A stretch of 64,000 nt of DNA from NCBI RefSeq assembly GCF_003097515.1, contig NZ_CP029188.1, positions 6,058,531 to 6,122,530 on the forward strand, in the 5' to 3' direction. Source of the stretch: Streptomyces tirandamycinicus. GTDB taxonomy: Bacteria > Actinomycetota > Actinomycetes > Streptomycetales > Streptomycetaceae. The position numbers were made by a program, and so were the translations under genes. Within the stretch, counting starts at the first letter, position 1; each line of letters opens with the position of its first letter. This document shows, piece by piece, positions 34,248-42,615 of this stretch. The notes under the pieces are model-generated. The model ran no database searches and was not told the origin of the DNA. It saw only the letters and a program-made list of their open reading frames with translations.

Positions 34248-34457
34248 GCCGTGAGGCTAGCCGACCGGCGACCTTCCGCACTCGTACGGTCACGTTCCGT
34301 GTTCCGGGTCCGAGTGGGCCGCGCGAGCCGCCCGCGGGGAGCCCGCCCCACGGGGGACCGCACTGACCACGGGAAACGTGGTTCTGGGGACGTTCGATCC
34401 CCTGGTAGAGTTATCCATGTCGCCGCGGGGAACGCCCCGGGGTCGACACAACACCTG

Positions 34458-34542
34458 GTCCGGGTGGCGGAATGGCAGACGCGCTAGCTTGAGGTGCTAG
34501 TGCCCTTTATCGGGCGTGGGGGTTCAAGTCCCCCCTCGGACA
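34458..34542 (+). tRNA. tRNA-Leu, anticodon GAG
   Basis: Acceptor GTCCGGG (34458-34464) pairs with CTCGGAC (34535-34541), with A as discriminator base at 34542. The anticodon stem CTAGC/GCTAG encloses TTGAGGT, giving anticodon GAG (codons CUC/CUU). A long variable arm (TGCCC/GGGCG) and GGTTCAAGTCC T-loop confirm a class II leucine tRNA. CCA is not encoded. The region just downstream shows a truncated gene and lower GC, as often happens at tRNA integration sites. Confidence 0.97.
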
Positions 34543-34563
34543 CTCGCTATATCGGTACGGATG

Positions 34564-34600
34564 CGAGGGCCTCGACCTTACGGTCGCGGTCCTCGTTTCG
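34564..34600 (+). terminator. Terminator after tRNA-Leu
   Basis: CGAGG (34564-34568) with CCTCG (34591-34595), and inner CGACC/GGTCG around a TTAC loop, form a hairpin followed by TTTCGTT. It lies 21 bases after the tRNA. Confidence 0.75.
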
Positions 34601-34862
34601 TTGCCCCGGTCGATGGTGGAAGCGTGCTTCGGGTCGGCGGCAAGGATGCGACGGACATCCGAGAGGCTGGTGGCGACGGAGTGGGTCGCGGGGCTCGGCG
34701 ATGGCCTGCTGCCGCGTCGAGTCGGGTCGGCCCGTGACGCCATCTCACGGCAGCGCCGCGTTGCCCCGGCCCGGGGACATCGCCCCGGTCCGTACCGTGG
34801 GCGGGGACATCCCTGCACGGCCTGTCGCGTCGAGGGTTGCGTTCCTGCGTCCAAGTCTGGAG
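34601..34862. other. Decayed region between tRNA-Leu and the truncated gene
   Basis: No intact gene. On the minus strand a stretch (about 34600-34690) reads as a plausible but unassigned peptide, SVATSLSDVRRILAADPKH, without start or stop context. The bases here show no repeat of the tRNA 3' end that would mark an attachment site. Confidence 0.4.
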
Positions 34863-35357
34863 ATGGAGAAGATCCCCCAAGGGGCGACCGGCTTCACCCA
34901 GAGCAACCCCCTCAGCAACGCCGGCGCGGCTCTGGGGTCATACAGTGCCATAAGGGAGGACGTGATCAACGACGAGCGCATGAGCGCCTACACCGCGGCG
35001 GACTGGAAGTCGAAGATGGCCTACCACGTCATCGGCGGCGCCGTGACTCCGCTGTACTTCACCACGGCCGGCGGCGCATCCATCGCGTTCGGGGACTCGA
35101 TTCAGCGCGGCGTCGACACGTGGGCGTGGGTCATGGGAAACAACCTCAAGGCCGAAGCCGACACCACAGCCAACGCGGGCATCGCCGACCACTACCTGAA
35201 CGCCACCAACCAGATGAACCTCGTGGTCGACGCATGGGCCGACGACCGGCGGGACATCGACGCGGACACCCGGGCCGGGCTCAAGGGCGAGATCCTCGAC
35301 GGCCACGATCGAGGCGCCGGCGTCACCCAGAAGTATCTGACCGACACCACCAACTGA
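34863..35357 (+). pseudogene. Truncated gene remnant, C-terminal fragment of a larger protein
   Basis: A 164-codon open stretch beginning at an ATG with no properly spaced binding site. Content is soluble Ala/Thr/Asp-rich sequence with one hydrophobic stretch (VIGGAVTPLYFTTAGGASIAF), ending GHDRGAGVTQKYLTDTTN. Such an ending recalls the C-terminus of large Streptomyces proteins of unknown role (possibly the DUF6571 group); this is from memory and tentative. The upstream frame runs through the tRNA and makes no sense, so the 5' part appears lost. GC content is about 64 percent, below its surroundings. It is followed 28 bases later by the membrane-anchored gene, as if part of one operon. Confidence 0.5.
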
Positions 35358-35384
35358 CACCGGCCCGCCCGGAGGGAATCAGCC

Positions 35385-36353
35385 ATGCCGAACGAGACGC
35401 CCCGACGACCGAGAACGGCCACGGTGGTGATCGTGCTCGGAGTATGCCTGGCATTGCTGGGCGGGATCGGGGCATGGCTGCTGCTCGGCCGGGACACGAC
35501 GCCTCCGTGCAACGGCCTGACCGAGAACGACGGCGTGCGCAGCTCGGTCGGGCAGGACGTACGTCCCGGCATGGGCTGCCAGGCCCTCGGCGAAGCCATC
35601 GTGAAGGCATCCGCCGGAGACACCCGCGGGCGGCACAGCCTCGCGCAGGCCCAAGCGCTCAAGGACGTGCTGACGGCACTCGGAGCCCAGGGCCCGGGTC
35701 GACTCACCCTCGATCCAGCGCTGCGCCGCCCCCTCGCCACCGCCCTGGCCGACTACGCCCCGGATCTCCACGCGATGCTCGGCGGCATCGGCATCCAGGA
35801 CTTCGCCACCAAGGCCGCCCCCGCAACGCCACCGTGGAAGTCCGGCGACGGCACGTACCACCTGACGGTCCTCACGGACACCCTCAGGGACGTTCTGCGC
35901 GCGATCGCACAGGACCCCCACTCCTACGCGCTGCTGCGGCTCGCGGAGACCCGGACCGCGGGGCAGAGCCTCGCCGCCGTCCCCGCCGACGCCGAGGGCT
36001 TCGGCCTCAGCGTGCCGCCGACCGAGAGCGCGCGCGCCCTAGGCGTACTTGACGGCATCGCCGACGCCGTCACCCGTGACCTGGACCCGAGCCAGGCACG
36101 GACATGGCGTGCGGCCGTTCTCGACGGGCTCACGGACGACCAGGTCACGGCGACGGACGGCCCGGCGCCGGCCTGGCTCCGGGACCTCCGGAGCACCCCG
36201 GAGGAAGAGCGCTACGAGAGCCTGCGGGCTCAAGGCGTCGAGATGACCCGCCTGTGGGCGCAGCAGCGGAAGGTGGACGAGCAGACGCAGCAGGGTCTGC
36301 TCGCCAAAGTGGAACGCAGTGCCCTCAGTGCTTACCGGGAGATCGAGCCCTGA
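35385..36353 (+). CDS. Membrane-anchored protein of unknown function
   Basis: 322 residues. Residues 12-34 form one membrane helix (VVIVLGVCLALLGGIGAWLLLG) after a short basic tail, so the bulk lies outside the membrane. Two cysteines (PPCNGL and GMGCQAL) may bridge. The rest is helical, Ala/Leu/Asp-rich, with a repeated pattern of amphipathic helices. A good GGAGG site precedes ATG 35385. It follows the truncated gene at 28 bases and is likely its original operon partner. No family is recognised. Confidence 0.75.
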   Translation: MPNETPRRPRTATVVIVLGVCLALLGGIGAWLLLGRDTTPPCNGLTENDGVRSSVGQDVRPGMGCQALGEAIVKASAGDTRGRHSLAQAQALKDVLTALGAQGPGRLTLDPALRRPLATALADYAPDLHAMLGGIGIQDFATKAAPATPPWKSGDGTYHLTVLTDTLRDVLRAIAQDPHSYALLRLAETRTAGQSLAAVPADAEGFGLSVPPTESARALGVLDGIADAVTRDLDPSQARTWRAAVLDGLTDDQVTATDGPAPAWLRDLRSTPEEERYESLRAQGVEMTRLWAQQRKVDEQTQQGLLAKVERSALSAYREIEP

Positions 36354-36370
36354 CCATGGTCTGCTGGACA

Positions 36371-36411
36371 CGCCCCGCTGCTCTCGGGCCTTCACCGGGG
36401 TCGGCGGGGCG
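36371..36411. terminator. Hairpin between convergent genes
   Basis: CGCCCCGC (36371-36378) and GCGGGGCG (36404-36411) pair over 8 bp with a 25-base loop. It lies between the stops of the membrane-anchored gene and the ATP-binding gene. Confidence 0.5.
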
Positions 36412-36440
36412 CCCCTGGGCTGTGTGATCAAGACAGGCGA

Positions 36441-36887
36441 TCAGTCCGGGCAGGGGGCGGTGCACTCCGCCCACACGGTCTTGCCGGGCCCGCCCCCGGC
36501 GCGGGGCGACCACCCCCAGCGGTCGGCCAGTGCCTCGGTGAGGAGCAGCCCGCGTCCGCCCTCGCCGTCCGGTGCTGTGGCCGCGGGGAGGCGGGGTTGG
36601 CGTTCCGTGAGGGTGTCGCTGACCTCGATCCGCACGGTGCCGGTGGCGGGGTCCGCGGTGAGCAGGACGTGGAAATCCCGGCCGGGGACGTGCCCGTGCC
36701 GTACGGCGTTCGCGCACAGCTCCGCCGCGACGGCGGTGACGGTGTCGTGCGCGTCGCTGCCGTACGGGACGCCCCAGGCGTCGAGCCGGGTTCCGCACAG
36801 CCGCCGGGCGAGGCGGGCACCGCGCGGGGTCGAGCTGAAGCACATCGCGAACCGGTGGGCGGTGAGGGGTGGTTGTGTTTCGGTCAC
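36441..36887 (-). CDS. ATP-binding protein, RsbW/HATPase_c_2 type
   Basis: 148 residues of the GHKL fold found in anti-sigma factor kinases. N-box VAAELCANAVRHG near residue 52, G1-type GEGGRGLLLTEALADRWG near 105 and GKTVWAEC at the end bind ATP. The gene is divergent, 120 bases from the XRE-DUF5753/DUF397 pair. This gene trio (ATP-binding protein, XRE regulator, DUF397 protein) is the module known from the Streptomyces whiJ and abaA loci, which affect development and antibiotic production. GTG 36887 has only a weak binding site. Confidence 0.88.
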   Translation of the reverse strand: MTETQPPLTAHRFAMCFSSTPRGARLARRLCGTRLDAWGVPYGSDAHDTVTAVAAELCANAVRHGHVPGRDFHVLLTADPATGTVRIEVSDTLTERQPRLPAATAPDGEGGRGLLLTEALADRWGWSPRAGGGPGKTVWAECTAPCPD

Positions 36888-37007
36888 GCACTCACGGTGG
36901 CGCTTCGTGGCGTAGCGTGACCAGTGGTGACGCGCTGACGTCGATCTTTGGTACGGGGCGGGCGCGGGCGCTGTACGTGGCGGTACGTGGGGAGAGGCGG
37001 CAAGTCG
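36888..37007. promoter_or_regulatory. Divergent promoter region of the WhiJ-type trio
   Basis: Only 120 bases separate the two starts. GTACGTGG occurs twice at 36973 and 36983 (10-base period), just before the XRE gene, and gcgtgacca/ggtgacgcg words near 36915-36935 form an imperfect palindrome. These are candidate sites for the XRE protein itself. Confidence 0.4.
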
Positions 37008-37862
37008 GTGACCGTGGCGAGGGACGAGGAAGCGGGGCGGTCGCGGCAGCGGCCGGAGGACGAGCCGGGGGCGGGTGTGGTGACGGCGTTCGGACGGCAG
37101 TTGAAGCTGTTGCGGACGCGGGCGGGGCTGGAGCGAACCGAGTTCGGCAGGCGGCTCGGCTACTCGGCGGAGACGGTGGCGTCCATCGAGCAGGGGAGGC
37201 GGATTCCACAGGCCCGCTTCATCGAGAGGGCGGATGAGGTGCTGGGGGCCGGGGGGTTGCTGACGGCGTTGAAGGAAGAGGTGGGGAGGGCTCAGTACCC
37301 CGCCTACTTCCGGGACGCGGCTCGCTTGGAGGCAAGAGCTACGGCGCTGAACCTGTACGCGGTCTTCGCGGTGCCGGGCCTGTTGCAGACGGAGGACTAC
37401 GCGCGGGCTGTCTTCCAGATGCAGCGCCCCTTGCTGCCCGACGAGATCATCGAGCAGCGCCTCGACGCTCGCCTGGCTCGACAGCAAGTGTTCAGTCGGA
37501 AGCCCGCGCCGTTGATGAGTTTCGTGATCGAAGAGGCAGTGCTGCGGCGACCGTTGGGCGGTCGGAAGGTGATGCGGGAATCGCTGGAACGGATCCTGCT
37601 GACAGCACAGTTGAGGCACGTCGAGGTGCAGGTCATGCCCATCGATCGGGAGGACAACGCTGCGTTGGGCGGCCCGTTCACGCTCATCGACACGGACAAG
37701 GGCCAGCGCGTCGCGTACGCGGAAGTGCAGGACGACAGTCGGTTGTACACCGACGCGACCAAGCTGCGTGAGTTGGAGGCCAGGTATGGCATCCTCCGGT
37801 CACAGGCCTTGACGCCGAGCGAGTCATCCGCCTTCATCGAGAGACTGTTGGGAGAGCCATGA
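37008..37862 (+). CDS. XRE-family regulator with DUF5753 domain (WhiJ-like)
   Basis: 284 residues. Helix-turn-helix at about residues 22-80: FGRQLKLLRTRAGLERTEFGRRLGYSAETVASIEQGRRIPQ is classical. DUF5753 follows: AVFAVPGLLQTEDYARAVF near 110, RLARQQVF near 145 and LEVQVMPIDR-like HVEVQVMPIDRED near 190. GTG 37008 follows GGAGAGG by ten bases. The stop overlaps the DUF397 start (ATGA). In this family the small partner antagonises or co-regulates the DNA-binding protein. GC content is lower than in the surrounding genes, suggesting acquisition or different codon history. Confidence 0.92.
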   Translation: MTVARDEEAGRSRQRPEDEPGAGVVTAFGRQLKLLRTRAGLERTEFGRRLGYSAETVASIEQGRRIPQARFIERADEVLGAGGLLTALKEEVGRAQYPAYFRDAARLEARATALNLYAVFAVPGLLQTEDYARAVFQMQRPLLPDEIIEQRLDARLARQQVFSRKPAPLMSFVIEEAVLRRPLGGRKVMRESLERILLTAQLRHVEVQVMPIDREDNAALGGPFTLIDTDKGQRVAYAEVQDDSRLYTDATKLRELEARYGILRSQALTPSESSAFIERLLGEP

Positions 37863-38062
37863 GCGTTCGCATAGCGCACGCCGTGCCAGAAGCCACCTGG
37901 CGCAAGAGCAGCTACAGCACAGGTGGCGGCGGCGAGTGCGTAGAAGTGGCTGCCGTTCCGGGAGCCGTCCTGGTCCGGGACTCCACGCGGCCGGAAGGTG
38001 ACCGAGTGGCCATCGGTGCGGAGGCATGGGCCGGGTTCGTGGAGATGGCCACCGGACGCTGA
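37859..38062 (+). CDS. DUF397 domain protein
   Basis: 67 residues: WRKSSYSTGGGGECVEVA at 15-32 and VLVRDSTRPEGDRVAIGAEAWAGFV are the two conserved halves of DUF397. It overlaps the XRE gene stop by ATGA. DUF397 proteins pair with XRE/DUF5753 regulators in streptomycetes, where they act with them as a small regulatory unit resembling a toxin-antitoxin layout. Confidence 0.93.
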   Translation: MSVRIAHAVPEATWRKSSYSTGGGGECVEVAAVPGAVLVRDSTRPEGDRVAIGAEAWAGFVEMATGR

Positions 38063-38237
38063 ACCGGCGGACATACGACGGTCGGGGCCGGTGCGCGCAT
38101 CCGCACCGGGCCCCGCTCGCGTCAGAAGTCGCCCAGCCCCTCCTCCCCGCGGATCGTCCGCCAGGCGGTCCTGAGCGCGCTGCGGTCGAGGCCGGACGTG
38201 AAGTCGCCCGCGCGCAACGCTGCCTGACGCCGCCCCG

Positions 38238-40400
38238 TCAGGGGCCGACCCGGCGGGCCTCGATCAGCACCAGGCGTTCCGGGTCCAGGGTCGGCGCCTG
38301 GACGCCGAGGACGTCCAGGGCCCGGCCCGAGAGTTCGACGCCGCCCGAGTCCCACCAGGTCAGCGGGCCGGTGACCGGTCCCTGCAGTACGTCTCCCGGG
38401 GCGAGCGGACCGACGGCGTAGTGGGCGTCCCCCGCCAGGCCGGGCAGGCGTACCCGGCCCGCCGGTGCCTGGACGCTCGTCGCGGTCTGAGCCAGGGCGT
38501 AGACGGCGTGGGAGCGGTCGGGCGCGACCACGCCGTGCACCAGCAGGGCCGGGTCCGGGTGGTCCGCGTGCACGACCGTCCCGGTGTGCAGCAGGGGCCG
38601 GAGCCGCTTGTGCGCGGCGATCCACTCGGCGAGCCGGCTCCGTTCCTCCGCGGTCGCCCGGGTGAGGTCCCACTCGATTCCCAGATGGCCGAAGAAGGCC
38701 GTGCCGGCGCGGAAGTCCAGGCCGTGGGTGCGCCCCGTGGTGTGGGTGACCGGGGGCCCCACATGCGCGCCCATCAGCTCCGGGGGCAGCAGCAGACCCG
38801 TCCAGCGCTGGATCCGCTGCCGTTCGAGCGCGTCGTTGCAGTCGCTCGTCCACACGCGGTCGGCCCGCTCCAGGATGCCAAGGTCGACCCGGGCGCCGCC
38901 CGAGGAGCAGGACTCGATCTCCAGCGCCGGGTGGCGGCGGCGCAGTTCGTCCATCAGGGCGTAGACGGCGTTGGTCTGGGCGTGCACCCCGGCCGACCCT
39001 CGGGAGCCCGCCCCGGCGTCGACGAGGTCGCGGTTGTGGTCCCACTTCAGGTAGTCGATCGCGTACTCGCCGACCAGGGAGTCCAGCCGGTCCAGGACAT
39101 GGGCGTACGCGTCCGGGTCCGCCAGGTTCAGCACCTGCTGGTGCCGTGCCTCCGGGGGCATCCGGCCGGCCGCGGAGAGGATCCACTCGGGATGGGCCCG
39201 GGCCAGGTCGGAGTCGGGGTTGACCATCTCCGGCTCCACCCAGAGACCGAACTGCAAGCCCCGGGACCGGACATGACGTACCAGCGGGTGCAGCCCCTTC
39301 GGCCACACCGCCGGGTCGACCCACCAGTCGCCCAGTCCGGCCCGGTCGTCCCTGCGCCCGCGGAACCAGCCGTCGTCGAGGACGAACCGCTCGGCCCCCA
39401 CCTCGGCCGCGGCGTCCGCGAGCGCGGTGAGCGTGGTCAGCTCATGACGGAAGTACACCGCCTCCCAGGTGTTGAGGGTGACCGGGCGGGGTCCGGCGGG
39501 ATGGTGGGGCCGCTGCCGCAGATGGGTGTGGAAGCGGCCCGCCATCTCGTCCAGGCCGCGGCCGTACGAACCGAGGAGCCAGGGGGTGCGGTAGGTGGCG
39601 CCCGGCTCCAGGACCACCTCGCCGGGGAGCAGCAGTTCGCCGCCCCCGAGGAGTGACACCCCGGAGTTGGTCCGCTCGGCGAAGCTGCGGTGGTTGCCGC
39701 TCCACGCGATGTGCACACCCCACACCTCGCCGCCGCGGAAACCGAAGCCCTGTTCGCCCGCGACGTGGACGAGCGTGGCGTCCAGGCCCGTGCGGCCCCG
39801 GCGGTTCTCCCGCAGATGGGTTCCCAGCGTGAAGGCGTGCCGCTGCGGGGAGCGTTCACGCAGATGGCGCCCGGTCAGGTCGAGCAGTTCCGTGGCGTGG
39901 GCCGGTACCGGCAGCGTGAGCTGCAGTGCGTCGAGCGTGTAGGGGGTGTCCCCGTCGTTGGTGAGCGCCGCGCGCTGCCGGACGAGGCCCGAGGGGGTGA
40001 GCTCCAGCTCCAGCCGGAGGCCGAGTCCCGTCCGCGCGTCGTGGGCCTGCACGGTGAGCTGCCGCGGGGCGGGGGTGTCCAGCGCGCGGACGGTGAAGGA
40101 GGGGGAGAACCCGGCGCCCGCGCGATGGCCCGACAGGCCGGGTGTGCCCAGCCACCCGGCCGACTGCTCGGGCAGCACGGCGACGGGCACGGGTACGTCG
40201 GGGACGCTGGTGACCAGCTGGGCGAGGCCGGCCACGGCGAGTGCGGCCAGGTCGTCCCCGCCGGACGCGGCGCCGGGGTGTTCCCCCAGGTCCGCTCCCC
40301 AGTGGAGGATCCGCGGCAGGCGGGTCCCGGAGCAGTCGACGAGGACGCTTGTCCCGGCGGCACGGAAGTGCAGCAGCGCGGGCGGTCGGTCAGTGGTCAC
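38238..40400 (-). CDS. Alpha-galactosidase, glycoside hydrolase family 36
   Basis: 720 residues, standard for GH36. The enzyme hydrolyses terminal alpha-1,6-galactose from melibiose- or raffinose-type sugars. Nucleophile Asp in LKWDHNRDL near residue 453; the acid/base Asp in RVWTSDCNDALER near 517; also ERFVLDDGWFRGRRDD near 340 and WVEPEMVNPDSDL near 390. No signal peptide, so it acts after uptake. GTG 40400 was chosen; a TTG six bases upstream would sit too close to AGAGG. It is the last gene of the galactoside cluster, 175 bases after the GH42 gene. Confidence 0.94.
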   Translation of the reverse strand: MTTDRPPALLHFRAAGTSVLVDCSGTRLPRILHWGADLGEHPGAASGGDDLAALAVAGLAQLVTSVPDVPVPVAVLPEQSAGWLGTPGLSGHRAGAGFSPSFTVRALDTPAPRQLTVQAHDARTGLGLRLELELTPSGLVRQRAALTNDGDTPYTLDALQLTLPVPAHATELLDLTGRHLRERSPQRHAFTLGTHLRENRRGRTGLDATLVHVAGEQGFGFRGGEVWGVHIAWSGNHRSFAERTNSGVSLLGGGELLLPGEVVLEPGATYRTPWLLGSYGRGLDEMAGRFHTHLRQRPHHPAGPRPVTLNTWEAVYFRHELTTLTALADAAAEVGAERFVLDDGWFRGRRDDRAGLGDWWVDPAVWPKGLHPLVRHVRSRGLQFGLWVEPEMVNPDSDLARAHPEWILSAAGRMPPEARHQQVLNLADPDAYAHVLDRLDSLVGEYAIDYLKWDHNRDLVDAGAGSRGSAGVHAQTNAVYALMDELRRRHPALEIESCSSGGARVDLGILERADRVWTSDCNDALERQRIQRWTGLLLPPELMGAHVGPPVTHTTGRTHGLDFRAGTAFFGHLGIEWDLTRATAEERSRLAEWIAAHKRLRPLLHTGTVVHADHPDPALLVHGVVAPDRSHAVYALAQTATSVQAPAGRVRLPGLAGDAHYAVGPLAPGDVLQGPVTGPLTWWDSGGVELSGRALDVLGVQAPTLDPERLVLIEARRVGP

Positions 40401-40575
40401 GTGCAAAGGCCTCTGGTGGTGGGTGGGGGAGGGGATTCGGGGCGGTCGGGAAGCCGGGTGCGGGAGGGGTGGCGCGGCCGGCGGGGAACCGGCCGTTCGC
40501 CGTGCTCACCGGTGTCGCGCCGGCGCGCTGGACGCGTTCCGCGATCCCCTCCCGCCGCCGCCCGCCACGCATGCG

Positions 40576-42615
40576 TCACCGCACCGGCGGACGGTCGCCC
40601 GCTTCCCGGACCACGACGACATCGCCGGCGCGCACCGTAACCGTCCCGCTGACCGGGGTGCCGCTCAGCAGGTCCACGCCGTCGGCCGGGACGGACACGT
40701 CGGCGTCCGTGTGGTTGATCAGGAACAGATAGCCCGCGTCCGGGCCGCGCCGGCACACCGCCTCGACCCCGGCCGGCACCTCGGCCGCCGCGCGCACTCC
40801 GGCCTCACGGCAGATGCGGGCCAGCAGCGCCCGCAGCGCACCGCCGTCCGGGCGGGTCGCGACGTACCAGGACACGCCGTCGCCGAAGCGGTGCCGGGTG
40901 ATCGCCGGATGCCCCGCGACCGGGCCGCCGAGGGAGGGGTCCCGGTGGAAGGAGAGGAACGCCTCGGCTCCGCGAAGCTCGACGAGTTCCGTCCACAGCG
41001 CCGCCGCCGAGTCGTCGGAGAGCCGCACCGACTCGGCCTCGCGCAGCGGGAGGAACTCGTCGACCCGGACGCCGAGCAGCTCCCGGTACGCACCGGGATG
41101 GCCGCCGAGGCGTACCTGGTCGTTCTCGTCGACCACGCCGCTGAAGAAGCCGACGGCGGCGTGCCCGCCCGCGGCGACGAAGTCCGTCAGCGACGTCGCG
41201 TCGCCGTCCGACGTCAGCGGCAGGCTGGGTACGAGGACCAGCCGGTAGCCGCTCAGATCGCTGCCCGGGTGCACCAGGTCGCAGGTGACGCCGAGCGACC
41301 AGAGGGCCTGGTACCAGCCGCGGACCAGGTCCAGGTAGCGCAGGTCCACCGACGGCGTCGCGTCCATCTCCAGCGCCCACCAGGCGTTCCAGTCGAAGAG
41401 GACGGCCACGTCCGACGCCACCCGGCTGCCCCGTACCCCGGCCAGCGCCCCGAGGTCCCGGCCGAGAGCGGTGACCTCGCGCCATGTCCTGGTGTCGGTG
41501 CCGCCGTGCGGAAGCATCGCCGAATGCCACTTCTCGGCACCGGCCTTCGACTGCCGCCACTGGAAGTACAGGATGCCGTCCGCGCCCCGCGCGAGGTGCG
41601 CGAGGCTGTTGCGCCGCATCTGCCCCGGCGTCTTGGCGACGTTGCGCGGCTGCCAGTTCACCGCCGACGTGGAGTGCTCCATCAGCAGCCAGGGCGCGCC
41701 GCCGGCCATGCCGCGCGCGAGATCGGCGTCCAGGGACAGGCCGATGTGCGCCTCCGGGTCGGCGGCGGTGAGGTACTGGTCCACCGAGACCAGGTCGCAC
41801 TCGCTCGCGAAGGAGAATCCGTCGACCTTCTTCTCCAGGGTCACCAGGAGGTTGGTGGTGAGCGGAACCTCCGGTGACAGCCGGCGGACGATCTCCGCCT
41901 CCCGCCGGTGCAGTGCCAGCAGCGCGTCGGAGGAGAAGCGCCAGAAGTCGAGCTGCTGGGTCGGGTTGGCGACGGCGGTGGTGGCCCGCGGCGGCATCAC
42001 CTCGGCCCAGTCGCCGTACCGCTGGCTCCAGAAGGCGGTGCCCCAGGCGTCGTTGAGGCCCCGGAGATCGCCGTACCGCTCCTGGAGCCAGCCGCGGAAG
42101 GCCGCCGCGCTGGTGTCGCAGAAGCAGTGCGCGTTGTGGTTCCCCCACTCGTTGTGGAGGTGCCACAGGACCAGCGCGGGGTGGTCGCGGTAGCGGTCCA
42201 CCACCCGTTCGACCAGTCGGCCGGCGGCCTCGGCGTAGTCGGGGCTGCTCGGGCAGAACGTCTGCCGCGACCCGTGCCACCGCCGGACGCCGTCGCGGTC
42301 GACGGGGAGTGACCGCGGGTGCTGCAGGGAGAACCACGGCGGGGGAGAGGCGGTGCCGGTGGCGAGGTCGACCGCGATCCCGTTGGCGTGCAGCAGGTCC
42401 ATGACCTCGTCGAGCAGGCCGAACGTGTACTCCCCGGGGCGCGGTTCGAGGAGTGCCCAGGAGAAGACCCCGACGGTGACCAGGTTGACCCCGGCCTGCC
42501 GCATCAGGCGCATGTCCTCGTCCCACACCTCGCGCGGCCACTGCTCGGGGTTGTAGTCACCGCCGTAGGCGACGCCCCCGAGGCGTTCGGTCAGCCGGTG
42601 GAGTGCGTCGTTCAC
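40576..42615 (-). CDS. Beta-galactosidase, glycoside hydrolase family 42
   Basis: 679 residues. Splits beta-galactosides inside the cell. GH42 catalytic residues: acid/base Glu in LVLWHLHNEWGNHN near residue 155 and nucleophile Glu in WLLMEHSTSAVNWQ near 309. The start GGDYNPEQWP near residue 18 and cysteines around HCFCDTS near 163 (zinc site) are typical. GTG 42615 overlaps the stop of the upstream permease (GTGA), so the enzyme is translated with the transporter that brings in its substrate. Confidence 0.95.
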   Translation of the reverse strand: MNDALHRLTERLGGVAYGGDYNPEQWPREVWDEDMRLMRQAGVNLVTVGVFSWALLEPRPGEYTFGLLDEVMDLLHANGIAVDLATGTASPPPWFSLQHPRSLPVDRDGVRRWHGSRQTFCPSSPDYAEAAGRLVERVVDRYRDHPALVLWHLHNEWGNHNAHCFCDTSAAAFRGWLQERYGDLRGLNDAWGTAFWSQRYGDWAEVMPPRATTAVANPTQQLDFWRFSSDALLALHRREAEIVRRLSPEVPLTTNLLVTLEKKVDGFSFASECDLVSVDQYLTAADPEAHIGLSLDADLARGMAGGAPWLLMEHSTSAVNWQPRNVAKTPGQMRRNSLAHLARGADGILYFQWRQSKAGAEKWHSAMLPHGGTDTRTWREVTALGRDLGALAGVRGSRVASDVAVLFDWNAWWALEMDATPSVDLRYLDLVRGWYQALWSLGVTCDLVHPGSDLSGYRLVLVPSLPLTSDGDATSLTDFVAAGGHAAVGFFSGVVDENDQVRLGGHPGAYRELLGVRVDEFLPLREAESVRLSDDSAAALWTELVELRGAEAFLSFHRDPSLGGPVAGHPAITRHRFGDGVSWYVATRPDGGALRALLARICREAGVRAAAEVPAGVEAVCRRGPDAGYLFLINHTDADVSVPADGVDLLSGTPVSGTVTVRAGDVVVVREAGDRPPVR

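Noticed and set aside
34507..34854. Minus-strand frame ending CPRGDLNPHAR over tRNA-Leu
   Set aside because: This ending is a well-known artefact of reading tRNA-Leu backwards. The tRNA is clearly structured and the frame is not a gene.
34458..38062. Integrative element at tRNA-Leu
   Set aside because: No integrase, excision or replication gene and no repeat of the tRNA 3' end is seen. Only GC and a truncated gene support it, so it is not annotated as a mobile element.
38122..38240. Minus-strand peptide AGDFTSGLDRSALRTAWRT-like just after the alpha-galactosidase stop
   Set aside because: It reads like a protein end but has no ATG or GTG start, and only a TTG without binding site. Too short to assign; possibly a relic or chance frame.
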